From Fistulifera solaris (Eukaryota > Bacillariophyta > Bacillariophyceae > Naviculales > Stauroneidaceae), in NCBI GenBank assembly GCA_030295235.1, contig AP026150.1:496001-560000 (forward strand): a DNA stretch of 64,000 bases. The letters are read 5' to 3'. The notes beneath the pieces are model-generated. The model had not been told where the DNA came from. It saw only the letters and a list, made by a program, of their open reading frames with translations, and ran no database searches. Positions 28,920 through 39,569 of this stretch are shown here, in pieces. Numbering within the stretch: position 1 is the first letter of the stretch; each line of letters starts with the position of its first letter. The translations under genes were made by a program, and so were the position numbers.

Positions 28920-29758
28920 ACAACAAAGGAACAAGCAGGAACTCATGGTGTGAAACGATTTCCGGTGGAACAATTGGTTATTGTTAGTGGTAGAGAAAAT
29001 GCCCGTAGTGTCGCGACAGGTCTATAGAAAGTCGACCACGACGTGAATCAGACTGATGCCGCACACCATAAATCTTATCGTTTAACTTTGGTGTCGGAAT
29101 CAATTCGCTCCTTGTACGCTGATGGAGCTAAAATTGACCCGATCAAGTTGGGATTGTCTCTCTGCTCGGTGCCACTTGTCGCGGGAGTCTTTGACGAAGC
29201 TGTCGAGCTCATGGGTCGATGTGCGACGAAACGAGTTGTTTGATTGTCCAAGTCGGAATGCATTGAGTTGCTAGAGCACGAAACCCTTGCTACACAAGAT
29301 CCTGGTGATTGGGCTCACCTTATCGAGAAATCCGCCCCGGTCCTGTGATTGTAGTTGGTCTACTCGAATCATCAGGCGACCAATGCCACAAGATTTTCCT
29401 TTCATGTAATCATTGGGAAGAAAGTCTCCATTTATTGACGGACAGACGGGTTTACCACATCTATTTGACAACACTCAACGTCCTTCTAATGAAAGCTATT
29501 GGGTTTGATTTGATCTAAGGTGTTTTACAAAGCAAGGAAGTCAAAAGTGCCAAAACTGCTGGTTACAAACCCTTGAAAAAATTTAGTGCTGGTTATAGAT
29601 ATTTGCGCGATGCCTGGCTCCAATGAATTCGCGATCGGTAAACGATAGTACGATTATCTTGAACACTACAGATAAAAGCAAATGTTGAATTTATGCACCT
29701 AGATCCGATTTTACAGGTGGCTACAGTAGAACATCAAAAACACAACGAAGCAACACCG
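28920..29758. other. Degenerate coding-like interval
   Basis: Short plus-strand frames with plausible protein composition (29043-29243, SESIRSLYADGAKIDP; then DPGDWAHLIEKSAPVL) broken by stops. May be the decayed remainder of the preceding gene or of a mobile element. No intact feature. Confidence 0.35.
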
Positions 29759-30852
29759 TTAAGATAGCGCCTCCGTGGAATTTCCACAAAGCTCCACTTG
29801 ACCAATACATGTTCCAGGCTCCCAAGCCAAGAACACTAAACACTCGTCGGAAGGCTCGCCCGACACGGTTGTGAGCATATTTTCTTCGTCTGTAGGACAG
29901 TACATTGCCACGGTGAACGGTTGAACACAGGGAAGAACTCGCCCAAACAAGTAAACGGCAGCTTCCCCTACGTAGCCACGGCCATCCGTAGGATACGCCA
30001 TGAATCCGTCAACCTCTGTGGGAGGGGTGGGAGGTATTTGTGCCCCACCAAAAGGGTAGACAATCGTCCATTGCAGTTGAGAACCAGTCGATCAACACCT
30101 TCGCCGCTGCAATACCCAAGTTCACGATACCCAGGACAGAAGGAATCGTACAGCAACTTGGCGCTCGAGGAAGTCACGGTCCCTTCGACATTACACGCTG
30201 CCGTATTGCGGGCGTAAGCACAAAAGTTGCCGCGCATTGGAGGGTCGTTGCTATCTACTTGTAACGCACGGCGTTTACTAGCATCCAACGGCATCATATT
30301 CACCACAACATCTTTCGAAGTCGTCCCCAATCGCACACCTCCCATTGATACCAAGTCATCTCCTGAGACGGTCGTATCTTTCGACAGTCGCGCAGCCACG
30401 AGGCTAGTTCCGATGTTGGCAAGACTCAGAAATACAGTCAAAGCACACAACATGATCACGCCCATCCGCAAAGTTTGGTGCTGCTTCGCTTCCGAGTGCA
30501 ATTTTCTCAACAGCTCCTGATTCCTCTTCTCATGACTCTGCAGTGTTTTCACCCAAAGATACAATTTTTCCAAAGGATCGGATGTGGCCTGCGTGGTCTC
30601 ATCTTCATCGGAAAAATGGTACGAATTATCCGAATCACCGAAGCGGGGACCGCGGGTACGTTGAATCAGCAAATCAATGGCACTGGTCGACGTTGGACCC
30701 GAGTTACTATTCGCGGAAGGGGATTTTGAGGGAAGGTAGCTGCTCACTTGATCTAAATCATTCTCACTGTCGGAGCCCTCGGGTGAATTTTCTTCTAAAC
30801 TTTGCGCATCACGCATGGCGGCGGGCACTTGTAGTTGTTTGCTTTTTCTCAT
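29759..30852 (-). CDS. Single-pass membrane protein, unknown function (one frame break)
   Basis: Predicted 364-aa type II membrane protein. Residues 1-90 are acidic and Ser-rich, then a short coiled coil (EKLYLWVKTLQSHEKRNQELLRKLHSEAKQHQ region, about 92-125), one membrane helix (about 130-152, VIMLCALTVFLSLANIG) and an outer domain with paired cysteines (GNFCAYARNTAACNVEG, DSFCPGYRELGYCSGEG, CPTDEE, ECLVFLAWEPGTC, QVELCG) that look disulfide-bonded. The last 80 residues are reached by restoring one T at TTTT (plus AAAA 30050-30053), giving STLFGGAQIPPTPP. I do not recognise the family. Surface or vesicle location is inference. Confidence 0.65.
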
Positions 30853-31857
30853 TATTGTAAATAATATGAAGATTAGGAGCTGTTCGAGCGTTGGATAGGC
30901 TTATGAAGAATACGTTGTTGATGCAAAAGAACGAGTCGATGTGCAATGATTCGAGCGCAAAGACAGATAGTGAATCTTGAAGCGCGTAGCGGCTAGCGAT
31001 AAAAGTGCAACAAACGAGGCTTGAAAGTATAAAGTTCCTTTCGTTGTTGGTCAAGCAAAGAATCTTCGAAACACCTTTCAATTATCCCTGCTGCTGTTTG
31101 TAATCTTGTTAAACTATAAACTTGTGTTATCTTTCGTGGACAGCGACAACAGGAAATGATACAAATAGGAATGGCGGCTTTGCCAAAATGCTCCGTCGTT
31201 TGCACCTCTGCGTGGCTGTTGTACCTTGGGTCTTACTGGCTTGTACACAATCGGTTCTCCGTTCTCCGTTTCGCGTTTCAAGTGATATGAAGGAAAGTGT
31301 AGCGAGGAACAAATGCTATTTTGCAGTTAAAGTGGCGTCGGAGTGAAACCTGGTTCCGTGAATTCCGTTATTAAGGCGGTTCCACATCGGATTGTACTAA
31401 ATGGTCGAGGGTACATAATACACTTAGTTAAATGCGATAACGGATTTTTCGTTCGAGTCGTACAAAGGGTGCGCGCGTGCGAAAGGACGAGATAGCAACG
31501 TTTCGGGACTGACAGTTGAGTCGTCTGAAAACTTAAATTCTGCACGAGAGTCTCGACGGCTAGCAAAACGCAAATACTGGTAGCTTGAATTTTTTAAGTC
31601 AAAGAACCAACTAGAGATTCCTTCAAATAAGCGGCGATATATTTGACGTTTTTTAAACTTGTCCTTTAGTATCGTCATTTAATGAAATATGATAGAAAGC
31701 ATGACGCTACGGAATTCAATAGTTAGATTCTTTTTGACTGTATGAAATCCTCTCCTATCTTCTTCTATTGCGTTGCTGATTCACTTGTATTATCTGATTG
31801 CCAAACTTTCTTTCGACATGATAGTCTGTGATTCTTGCACAACTAAACAAACTATCT
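30853..31857. other. Gene-free interval
   Basis: 1 kb with short scattered frames only; nothing recognised. Confidence 0.5.
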
Positions 31858-32481
31858 TTACTTCCCCTGACCTTGAATCGTAATGATAATATTTCGCGCA
31901 TGACCACCACCCCAACCTCCTTGGTCACGATGCTCATTTAAATAAATTCCTTGCCATGTTCCTAACGCGAGACGCCCTTGTCGAATGGGAATGGTGAGTG
32001 AAACACCCATTAAACTACTTTTGACATGACCCGGCATATCATCGTCTCCTTCCATTGTATGCCGGAAAGTTCCATCGCGATTCCATTGTGCGGGCACAAT
32101 CTTATTGAGTGCCGTTTCCATATCGGTCCGCACGTCCGGATCCGCGTTCTCGTTGATGGTTAAACTAGCCGAAGTGTGTTGCACAAAAATGTTGCAGAGA
32201 CCAATTTGGCATTGGCGAATGGATTCTCCGGCCGCTTTTTGAATGTCGGCAGTAATCAAGTGACAACCTCGTTTCGGAGCTGTTACGGTAATTTCATGCT
32301 GGAACCACAAAGGTTTCATGGTCGATGTTTCGGTGTCGCTATTTTTGTGGGCCACAAGAGTGGTGGGAGAGATGCAAGTGTCGACCAGTCGATGTTGCTG
32401 TGCGTTGAAAAAGCTAGAAGAAACGAGGCAGATAGAGATAGAAATCGATAATGACAAAAGATATAGAGAATGCCTCTTCAT
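31858..32481 (-). CDS. YjbQ/UPF0047 family protein with leader peptide
   Basis: Predicted 207-aa protein of the YjbQ (UPF0047) family; some bacterial and archaeal members show thiamine-phosphate synthase side activity, and the main role is unsettled. The full-length domain is present from residue 55: FQHEITVTAPKRGCHLITAD, FVQHTSASLTINENADPDVR, GDDDMPGHVKSSLMG and WQGIYLNEHRD, all family-conserved. The ATG at 32481 adds MKRHSLYLLSLSISISICLV, a signal-peptide-like leader with a short spacer that bacterial relatives lack, suggesting delivery to the secretory system or plastid. Intact, no intron. A diverged direct repeat sits just before the start. Confidence 0.88.
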   Translation of the reverse strand: MKRHSLYLLSLSISISICLVSSSFFNAQQHRLVDTCISPTTLVAHKNSDTETSTMKPLWFQHEITVTAPKRGCHLITADIQKAAGESIRQCQIGLCNIFVQHTSASLTINENADPDVRTDMETALNKIVPAQWNRDGTFRHTMEGDDDMPGHVKSSLMGVSLTIPIRQGRLALGTWQGIYLNEHRDQGGWGGGHARNIIITIQGQGK

Positions 32482-32516
32482 GTTGCAAGGAAATGGAACT
32501 CTCTCATGTTTCGAAG

Positions 32517-32562
32517 TAATATTTGTAAGTCGAAAAACGTTGCGGAATAAGTTGTCTGCGTA
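32517..32562 (+). repeat. Direct repeat, first copy
   Basis: TAATATTTGTAAGTCGAAAA then GTTGTCTGCG; matches 32753-32800 with a few changes and a small indel. Confidence 0.65.
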
Positions 32563-32752
32563 CTTGTACTCCGGAGTATTTACTATAGACAACAGTGTTG
32601 TCCGTTTTTCTCCACGACTGCACTTCAGTCATGAATACATATTTTTGGGAGCGACAATGCTGCCTACGATACGTTCGTTTGGCAGATTTTTTTGAAGTCA
32701 TTTGTCGTTATTGCAGTGAAATAGGCTTTGGCAGCGTTTGTACTATACGACT

Positions 32753-32800
32753 TAATATTTGTATGTCGAAAAGCCTTGCGAAACGTTGTCTGCGTGTTTC
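32753..32800 (+). repeat. Direct repeat, second copy
   Basis: TAATATTTGTATGTCGAAAA then GTTGTCTGCG; diverged copy of 32517-32562, ending directly before the minisatellite. Confidence 0.65.
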
Positions 32801-32803
32801 TCT

Positions 32804-33035
32804 AAAACACCACTCACCCACTTTTTCTGGGTACGTGAAAACACCACACTCCCACTTTTTCTGGGTACGTAAAAAACACCACACCCCCACTTTTTCTGGG
32901 TACGTGAAAACACCACTCTCCCACTTTTTCTGGGTACGTGAAAACACCACACTCCCACTTTTTCTCGGTACGTAACAAAAAACACAATGCCGCAGATTTT
33001 CCGGGTACGTAAAAAACCGCAACACACCCAGAAAA
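32804..33035 (+). repeat. 34-bp minisatellite, about six units
   Basis: Tandem units of about 34 bp, each holding an AAAACACCAC block and CCACTTTTTCTGGGTACGT. Units 1-5 are near-identical, the sixth is degenerate and a partial seventh follows. The unit length is not a multiple of three and all frames change, so it is noncoding. Lies 100 bp before the gene at 33133. Confidence 0.9.
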
Positions 33036-33132
33036 TGATGTGACCAAAGTGACGAAACTCATAATTCTAAACGAAATAATTATTTTGAGCTCTATTCGTT
33101 TCTGGCTCGTCTAAGTGATTCCTTTCGATGGC

Positions 33133-33873
33133 ATGGCGGCATCACCACAAACAGACATGCAAGATGCTTTTCAAGCTTTTATGCTAGGTGGCAAAATGAC
33201 GAAGAAAAAAGCTAGCACCGACAACAGTCCCAAGAAAAATAATGCTACACCTAAACCACCCACTCCCCCGCGACATTCAAAAGAATCGCCTTCTTTCCGC
33301 CCTTCCGGCAATGTAAAACAACAACAAGACTACCGCGCATTTCGGAATTTACATCAAGAATGGATTGAAACAGATGAAACTCTTTATGCTCTAGTGGGAT
33401 CGGTCGCTGATTTACGTCAACGGCTTTATCATACGGTACAGCAGCAACAATATATTACTGAAAATCAAAAGAATATGGAGAATGCGACGTGGAAATCATT
33501 CGGCTTTCGATCGCACCCTGCATGGAATGATCATTCTTGGTTGCAACCGCATGATTATGATATAGCACTGGATCATATTATGTTGCAGCACGAAAAAGCA
33601 CTTCGAAATGTACGAAGGTTGCTAGGAAATCAAAGTGAAACGATTGATTCCATGGCGAGGCGACTGGAATTCTTGCTAATGGCGGGCGGTGATAACATTT
33701 CTGCTATGGAGTGCCAAGACATTTTCCGTTTTTTGGCACGTGAGTTGTATCGAAAACAAATATTGGCGCAAACATTGTTTGATTCCGTACAAGATACAAT
33801 GATGACTACACTTGATCCGTGGCAGACGGCTCGCGCCTGTCACAAACAGTGGCAGCCGTCGTCAAGTAGGTGA
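33133..33873 (+). CDS. Hypothetical soluble helical protein
   Basis: Predicted 246-aa protein without membrane segments. Residues 15-75 are Lys/Pro/Ser-rich and likely disordered (PKKNNATPKPPTPPRHS). The rest is largely helical: RAFRNLHQEWIETDETLYAL, LRQRLYHTVQQQQYITENQK, then a Trp-rich patch (HPAWNDHSWLQPHDYD) and a second helical bundle with LEFLLMAGGDNISAMECQDI. The arrangement of long amphipathic helices is reminiscent of trafficking or SNARE-regulator proteins, but I do not recognise a family. First ATG in frame is 33133 (a near ATG at 33128 region is out of frame). Intact. Confidence 0.65.
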   Translation: MAASPQTDMQDAFQAFMLGGKMTKKKASTDNSPKKNNATPKPPTPPRHSKESPSFRPSGNVKQQQDYRAFRNLHQEWIETDETLYALVGSVADLRQRLYHTVQQQQYITENQKNMENATWKSFGFRSHPAWNDHSWLQPHDYDIALDHIMLQHEKALRNVRRLLGNQSETIDSMARRLEFLLMAGGDNISAMECQDIFRFLARELYRKQILAQTLFDSVQDTMMTTLDPWQTARACHKQWQPSSSR

Positions 33874-34731
33874 CGATGTTGATTGAGCGGATATTGCAGT
33901 TTAGAGAGGGCGGAACGCTGAGCCCGGTAGAAATGATGTAACAGCATGCAGCACAATAGTACCAGACGTCTTTTCCTTCAAGCTGCCTACTGCAATCCTG
34001 TGGCTTATCGTGTTTCCCGGTAAGGTGTCCAGGTTGAAACAAAAAGATTTTCCTGAAGGATTTTCATATTCAAGATGGAAAACATGCCTCAACTATTGAT
34101 ATTGCTTACCCGAAGGGAAATATCTGCTTTTCGTTGGCTATTAGAGTCTTAGTCATGCTCGTAACTCGTAATAGTATCGTAGTAAACAGTAACTGTTGGC
34201 AAAATATCTATTTGTGACTGAAATTCAGTCGTGTTTAACAACAATCAAAGATCCGCAGGGATAGTCGGAGAATGGAATCAATTTCAGCACAAAGGGCGGA
34301 AATTCGATTGCATAAAGCTGTGCTCGAGCTTACCATGTTTTCGTAAAACCGACCCTCTTTGGATTATTGAGTGAACTGCGATTTAAGCGCATTTCGACGA
34401 ATGAATAGAATCATTGTATGCAATGTGAATCCGGCAACAATCATAGCATGCAAATAAGAGATCGCAAGGCAAGCCAAAAGGACGGATATCTCATTGCGAC
34501 TGAAACACAGTCGTGGTTAAGTTGAGACTACACTTTCCACGATAGGCGCAGTTTGTGCAGTATAAATCCTACGTGTTAGTCGTGTAGGTAGTTCGGAGCG
34601 TGTCCGGGACAATTTATTTTAAACGGCAAGAACGTGCCGTTTTCTTTTCAAGACAAACGCCGCACGCTGCAGATCACGAAGTATTACTTTATTCCTTTTC
34701 CATTAACCCAGATAGAAGAAGAAGAAATAAG
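33874..34731. other. Intergenic interval with palindromic elements
   Basis: Contains related dyads at 34216-34230 and 34497-34513. No gene seen. Confidence 0.5.
34216..34230. promoter_or_regulatory. Dyad GACTGAA-A-TTCAGTC
   Basis: Perfect 7-bp arms around one base. A related dyad CGACTG / CAGTCG lies at 34497-34513 and a half-matching copy (GACCGAAATTCAGTCACG) at 42074. All are intergenic. A factor-binding role is inference. Confidence 0.4.
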
Positions 34732-36131
34732 ATGATGACTTCGTACGAATCTTCGCAAATGTTATTACGAGAACAAGCGCAATTACGAGCGCAACAAATG
34801 CAATCTGCCTCACTCGTGTCATCTGCGGATGATGACAGTTTTGACGACAATGTTTACACAAGCTTTCCTCCGTATCCGACTCCTTCTTCACGCCGTTACG
34901 CGAGTACGCCCGTTTCCGAGCGAACTTCGTCAATTGTGACGCCACAGCAACAAGTTGCGGCGGCTCGACAAGAATGGCAACGGCACGGATGGACAAAGAG
35001 TCAAGCATTGGAGGATTTGCGATCGAAATCGAGTGTATGGGTGCGTGTCACAGATGCCGTAGAACGTTGGGATCCATCCGGATCGGCGTATACGGCATAT
35101 TTAATTCAAGTACGTCAACGGCAGCAGCCACACCAGCAACACGTGATTGAACATCGCTATTCGGATTTTTATAAATTGCACTTGCTATTCATGCAAAACA
35201 ATGTCAAAGTGGCCTTTTCGTTTCCGGCAAAACAATGGTGGAAATCAGATCAAGATAAAATTGCGGAACGTCTTATCGAATTGGATGCCTGGATCGTTCA
35301 TGTCGTCGCCGAATATTGGAACGCCATGAATGCCACTGCGTATCACGCGGTACAGGATTTTTGTTTGCTCCTCCCTCCCGTCCTTGTGATACTGTGCGGG
35401 ATGTACAGTCGGCTTCCTTTCATCCGTTTAGTCGCACGTTGGGTTCGTCGCTGCGGCAGGCCATTCACACACTCGAGTTATTGACTTCGGCCACGGATCA
35501 AAGCATTCCTCTCGACTTGCTGCAATCGGCTCAAGGAATTTTGTTTTTGACGATCCTTAAAGCCGGTTTGGTCGTGTCGGGGCAATATGGTACAGGGTTG
35601 GTGATATCACGACTGGAAAACGGCTATCAGTGGAGCGCACCGTGTGCTGTAGGTCTCGCCGGTCTGGGCTGGGGTGCCCAGTTAGGCAGTGATGTTACCC
35701 ACTGCTTGGTACTGTTTTCTACCGCACAAGCGGTTCATGATTTAGTCTCTTCGCAAACGGTTCAATTGGGAGCGGCTGCGGGAGTCGCCGTAGGCACGGC
35801 GGGCCGAACGGCGCAATCGTCGGTGCCTTTGCAACTCAAATTGCACCGCGCTCACGCGTATGCTCATGCGCATGGGTTATTTGTGGGTGTTAGCTTGGAA
35901 GGCTCTTGGATTACTGTTCGTGATGCAGTTAATGCCAAGTTCTACGGTCAACCTTGTCATGGAGGAGACTTGTTGCACCAAGCTGGACCCCCGGCAGCCG
36001 AACCATTGTATCGTGCCTTGGATCGAGCATCGCAAATACAGATTGCACCCGACGCATTCCGTCCCAGTGAGATGCTGAATAGTAGAAATCGGGCAACGCC
36101 AGCCTCGTCATGGAAGAATGCTCCTGCCTGA
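34732..36131 (+). CDS. PX-SYLF lipid-binding protein (one frame break)
   Basis: Predicted 466-aa protein joining a phosphoinositide-binding PX domain to a SYLF (Ysc84/SH3YL1) lipid-binding domain. PX at about 101-210: VWVRVTDAVERWD, YTAYLIQVRQ, the lipid-site HRYSDFYKLHLLF and VAFSFPAKQWWK. SYLF at about 233-443: LLQSAQGILFLTILKAGLVVSGQYGTGLVI, the family's QLGAAAGVAVGTAGR and KLHRAHAYAHAHGLFVGVSLEGSW. The two parts are in different frames; restoring one T at TTTTT 35358-35362 yields AVQDFLFAPPSRP and a continuous protein. Such proteins act at endosomes or actin-rich membranes. The first 80 residues are Gln/Ser-rich. Start at ATG 34732. Confidence 0.88.
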
Positions 36132-36155
36132 ACCAACATGATGGGTATCATCAAT

Positions 36156-36213
36156 TACTGTCGTTGCCGCTTACTATTGCTAAGGAGCTGATTAGCGTTT
36201 AGCAACGACAGTA
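36156..36213. terminator. 3' hairpin after PX-SYLF gene
   Basis: Perfect 12-bp inverted repeat TACTGTCGTTGC / GCAACGACAGTA with a 34-base loop, starting 25 bp after the stop codon. Probably a 3' UTR stem-loop; function inferred. Confidence 0.5.
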
Positions 36214-36717
36214 TCTCTAGCAGATTCCCAGCTTGGAAACTTGAAACATGAAACACATTGTCAATAACTGTCTATTGCGGAGTCATTATTATTATTTATT
36301 AGGTACTCGCTACTCTATTTCGATTCACGGTTTCGGGTGTTGGAATGTTTTGGCCTCCTTCGAGCGTGACGCAAGTGTGACGGCTGACACACATGCAGTA
36401 AGTATGCACGGAACGTCTTGAGTACCAAACACCTAGGACAAAAGCGTCAATCTGTCCCACACTCTTTGCTCTGCAAACTATAGAAAGGTGGAGAGTGGGG
36501 ACAAGTGTCCTAAGCGAAATAATAATGTCCTGTGCAGCATTGGCATGAGGCAAACCTCATAATCAGTCACTTTTACACTTTATCAGTATAGTCAATAGTC
36601 ACACCAGTTTCGAAACTGACTCTACTTTGTATACCACGCACTCGAAAACGGGAAAAACAGAGAGGCTTTTCTCTTACCTTTTCGTTGAACGTGTTGCTTT
36701 TGTGACACATCAAATAA

Positions 36718-36726
36718 TACGGAGTA
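36718..36726. promoter_or_regulatory. TACGGAGTA element upstream of MYND gene
   Basis: Exact copy in AATACGGAGTAATC, 80 bp before the ATG at 36806. Confidence 0.45.
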
Positions 36727-36805
36727 ATCAGATTGATTGCTCCTGCCATTCCGTGCGTTCTTCCTCATCGATTCCACGTGAACTGCAAGTGCAGCAACAA
36801 CTAGC

Positions 36806-39156
36806 ATGGAGACATTGACATCTAGGGAAAAGTTGCTCGCAATGGTGCGTACGGAAGACGAGGAAGAGTACCGGGACATGTCCGAGAATGATATGATGGA
36901 TTGTGCAAACTTGATGCAGCAATGGGGATTCGACGATGTCCGCTGTCACAATTGCGGTGTACTGAATAGTCAATGCAATGGTTTGTTGATGCAGTGCGCT
37001 AAATGCAAGAAGTGTTATTATTGCTCTGCCGAGTGTTTCAATCAGCACCTTCCGGTGCACCGATTGACGTGCGATGTGGGAAACATTGCCCATCGCAATC
37101 CAGTTTTAACGACCTTTAGTTCCGATTCAAATGGAAACAATGTAGTACAGTCACCGTATTTACATCGAAAGAAGAGGCGCGAGAGTCGCGAAAAGACAGC
37201 GACCAAATCGACGAAAATATCATCGAAACGCAAGGTCAAAAGGAGTATCATTACAAACACGCGTATCCAGGCACAGAAGCGGATAGTGACGAGTTGGTAG
37301 AGGAAAAGCTATTAGTTCTATATGCAAGTACGACTATGAGTAAAAAGCAACACAAGAATATGAAGAAGGCGTTTGAAATGTTGGACGAAAACGATGTCTT
37401 GTACGAGGCGCTCGACGCTTTAGAACCTGCGAATAAAGAGCGATGCGAACGACTTTATGCCATGGCGAACCAGCCTACCGAGTTCCCTCAGTTTTTCCGC
37501 ACAAAACCAGAGGGAGATATGGATTATATTGGTGGCTGGGAGGATTTTGTGGGCACTGCTGAAACAGAATTCGAAGACGTTTCGGAATCGGATCACAGCA
37601 AGACGCCGTTCGTTTTTGCAGATCATAAATTGCGCCGTAAAGCATCCATATGGGCTCCACGAAGCCATCCAACCATCATCATCGACTCGGATGATGAAAT
37701 GGATGCCAAACGAGCAACGCATACGAGCGATGATAAGCGACCCAGTTGTCCGGTTCGACAGCACTCTAATGATTCGGAATCATCGTTTCTTATTTTATAT
37801 TCGAGCGAGCCCGAAGATCGGAGTGAGCTCGTGGATCAGCAAATGCTGACGGGGTTGCTCAACGGTAATGATATACGCTACGATCTTTTGGATGGTTTGA
37901 ATCCATCCACGGAGGAAACACGTGACGCCTTATTTGACTTGTCGGGTGCTGCAGACAGGTACCCTCAGATTTTCAAAGGCGAGTCAGATGGTCGGATCCA
38001 TTTTTGGGGCGGTTTCTCGGACATTCAAAGCGTAGCCCGAAAAGGTGGACTCATGCCTCCGGGACGGATGAAACCGCGCCGACGCAGAAAAAGCACCGAC
38101 AAAACTGTGACACTGCCACTCAAGACCCTGTTTGAAGAGAACGAAGAAGATCTGCTGGAGTTTGATGACACCGAGCTGCTGGCGATGCAGCGACCGACGG
38201 ATCACGACAATTGTGCTGACTCGCGACCACGACGACCCATCCGAAGAAATAGTGACGCCAATGAAACTGCGGATACTTTAGTGGTTCTTTACACAAAGAA
38301 GACCAAGAACGTCGAAGAAATCGCTACTCAACAGATGATGACCGGTGTTTTGGAAGGAAATAATCTCAAGTATGAGGCAATCGATGGGTCCAATCCAGAC
38401 AATTCGGCGAAACGCGACGAGTTGTTCGAGATCTCAGGCAGGAAAGATGAGTATCCGCAATTTTACACCGTTGGCGTCGAAGGGACAAAGTTTTTGGGTG
38501 GTTGGAATAAATTTGATGAAGCTTCCCGCGAGGGAGACTTGGATCAGTTTGCGTGGGACGATGAAGACGACAATGTTGATGAAGGAACAGAAGAGGAACG
38601 ACTTAACAAGAGGCGAGATGAAACACAAACATCCAGGGCTGAAATGCCCCGCAAACCGACCCGTACATGGAGCGACTCGGAAGAACCTTCCATGATGTCA
38701 AGAGCCGGGACCTCTCCAGAATCTAGCAGCTTTTCTGGTCCTTTAAACGTTCCTCTACGAGGATCCGAGATCGTCAAGAAAGAGTACACATGGGAGAAAC
38801 CCGAATGGGCCAAGAAGTCTCCTTTGAAACGACGTTCGCATGCAGAACAGCTCCATCAGCCTTCTCCTCAAGGCGAAATATCCTCTGAATTTGACAGAGG
38901 CAGAGTCGAGCTTCATCATGCGGAGATTCGCAAAAACGCAATCGGATGGGAAGTTCCTGAATGGGCGAAGAGGCGCCCTTTGCGAAAGACCTCAAAAGGC
39001 CAATTGATACAATCACTGGGTGATTTTGAAGGGTATAAACACATTAAGAGTCCAGAACGACCACCGGAATGGGTGGTGAGGTCTCCTTTGAAAAGAAGAA
39101 GAGTCCCGGTAGTAGCCCCAGCTCATTTACAGAAGGTAGTGATGACGGTATTGTGA
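36806..39156 (+). CDS. MYND finger-triple thioredoxin-fold (SH3BGR-like) protein (one frame break)
   Basis: Predicted 783-aa protein with an unusual architecture. A MYND zinc finger spans Cys47-Cys89 (CHNCG, CAKCKKCYYCSAEC, HLPVHRLTC). Three diverged glutaredoxin-like domains of the SH3BGR type follow at about 169-253, 327-414 and 490-579. Each starts with a strand (LLVLYAS, FLILYSS, LVVLYTK), has L-Y-ALDALEP-type turns, a cis-Pro region (FPQFF, YPQIF, YPQFY) and ends in a GGW/GGF-xx-F motif. None has a CxxC, so redox catalysis is unlikely and protein binding is more plausible. The C-terminus has three PEW-xxx-SPLKRR repeats. The finger and the rest are in different frames, joined by one A at AAAA 37238-37241. 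Intracellular. Confidence 0.75.
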
Positions 39157-39569
39157 ATGTTCCAAACTTGTCCGGACTTCCTTCAAAGCTCCCGTTGGAT
39201 TAGATTACCTATAATACCTTTGAACTTGATCTATTTTTGGCTTTCATCACAAATGTAAGCTATAGGAGTGATCGCGGCCCAAGATTTTTTCAGTCACGAA
39301 TTTCATTTTCTGTATTTCTGTCGGGGACACGTTTCTTACATAAGGAAATAAAGTCTGTAAGACGTTCATCGGCTTTTCCCGGTACTGGGGCGAGAAGAAT
39401 CTTTCGCTTCTCATTGAGGCGCAAGTTGCGACGACGGGAGCGACAGAATCATTTTACCAGCGTCTTTTCTGTTTCATTCAAACGAGCCTTTCTTTATTGT
39501 ATTAGTAACCAAAGATTTATTATAAACTGGAGTCGCATTTATTGCCCGCAAAGCTGGGTATCGGAAAGT
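39157..39569. other. Intergenic interval
   Basis: Holds a TTCAGTCACGAA sequence near 39289, related to the dyad motif. No gene. Confidence 0.5.

Larger units (their letters stand above)
32482..33132. other. Divergent intergenic region with repeats
   Basis: Between the divergent YjbQ-like gene and the gene at 33133. Contains a diverged direct repeat pair (32517-32562 and 32753-32800) and a minisatellite (32804-33035). No gene. Confidence 0.6.
36132..36805. other. Intergenic interval
   Basis: Holds the hairpin at 36156-36213 and a TACGGAGTA element at 36718. No gene seen. Confidence 0.5.

Noticed and set aside
32595-33062. Repeat protein encoded by the minisatellite (HSHFFWVRENTT-like in several frames)
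   Set aside because: Unit length is 34 bp, so frames change every unit; all frames on both strands are open only because the units lack stops.
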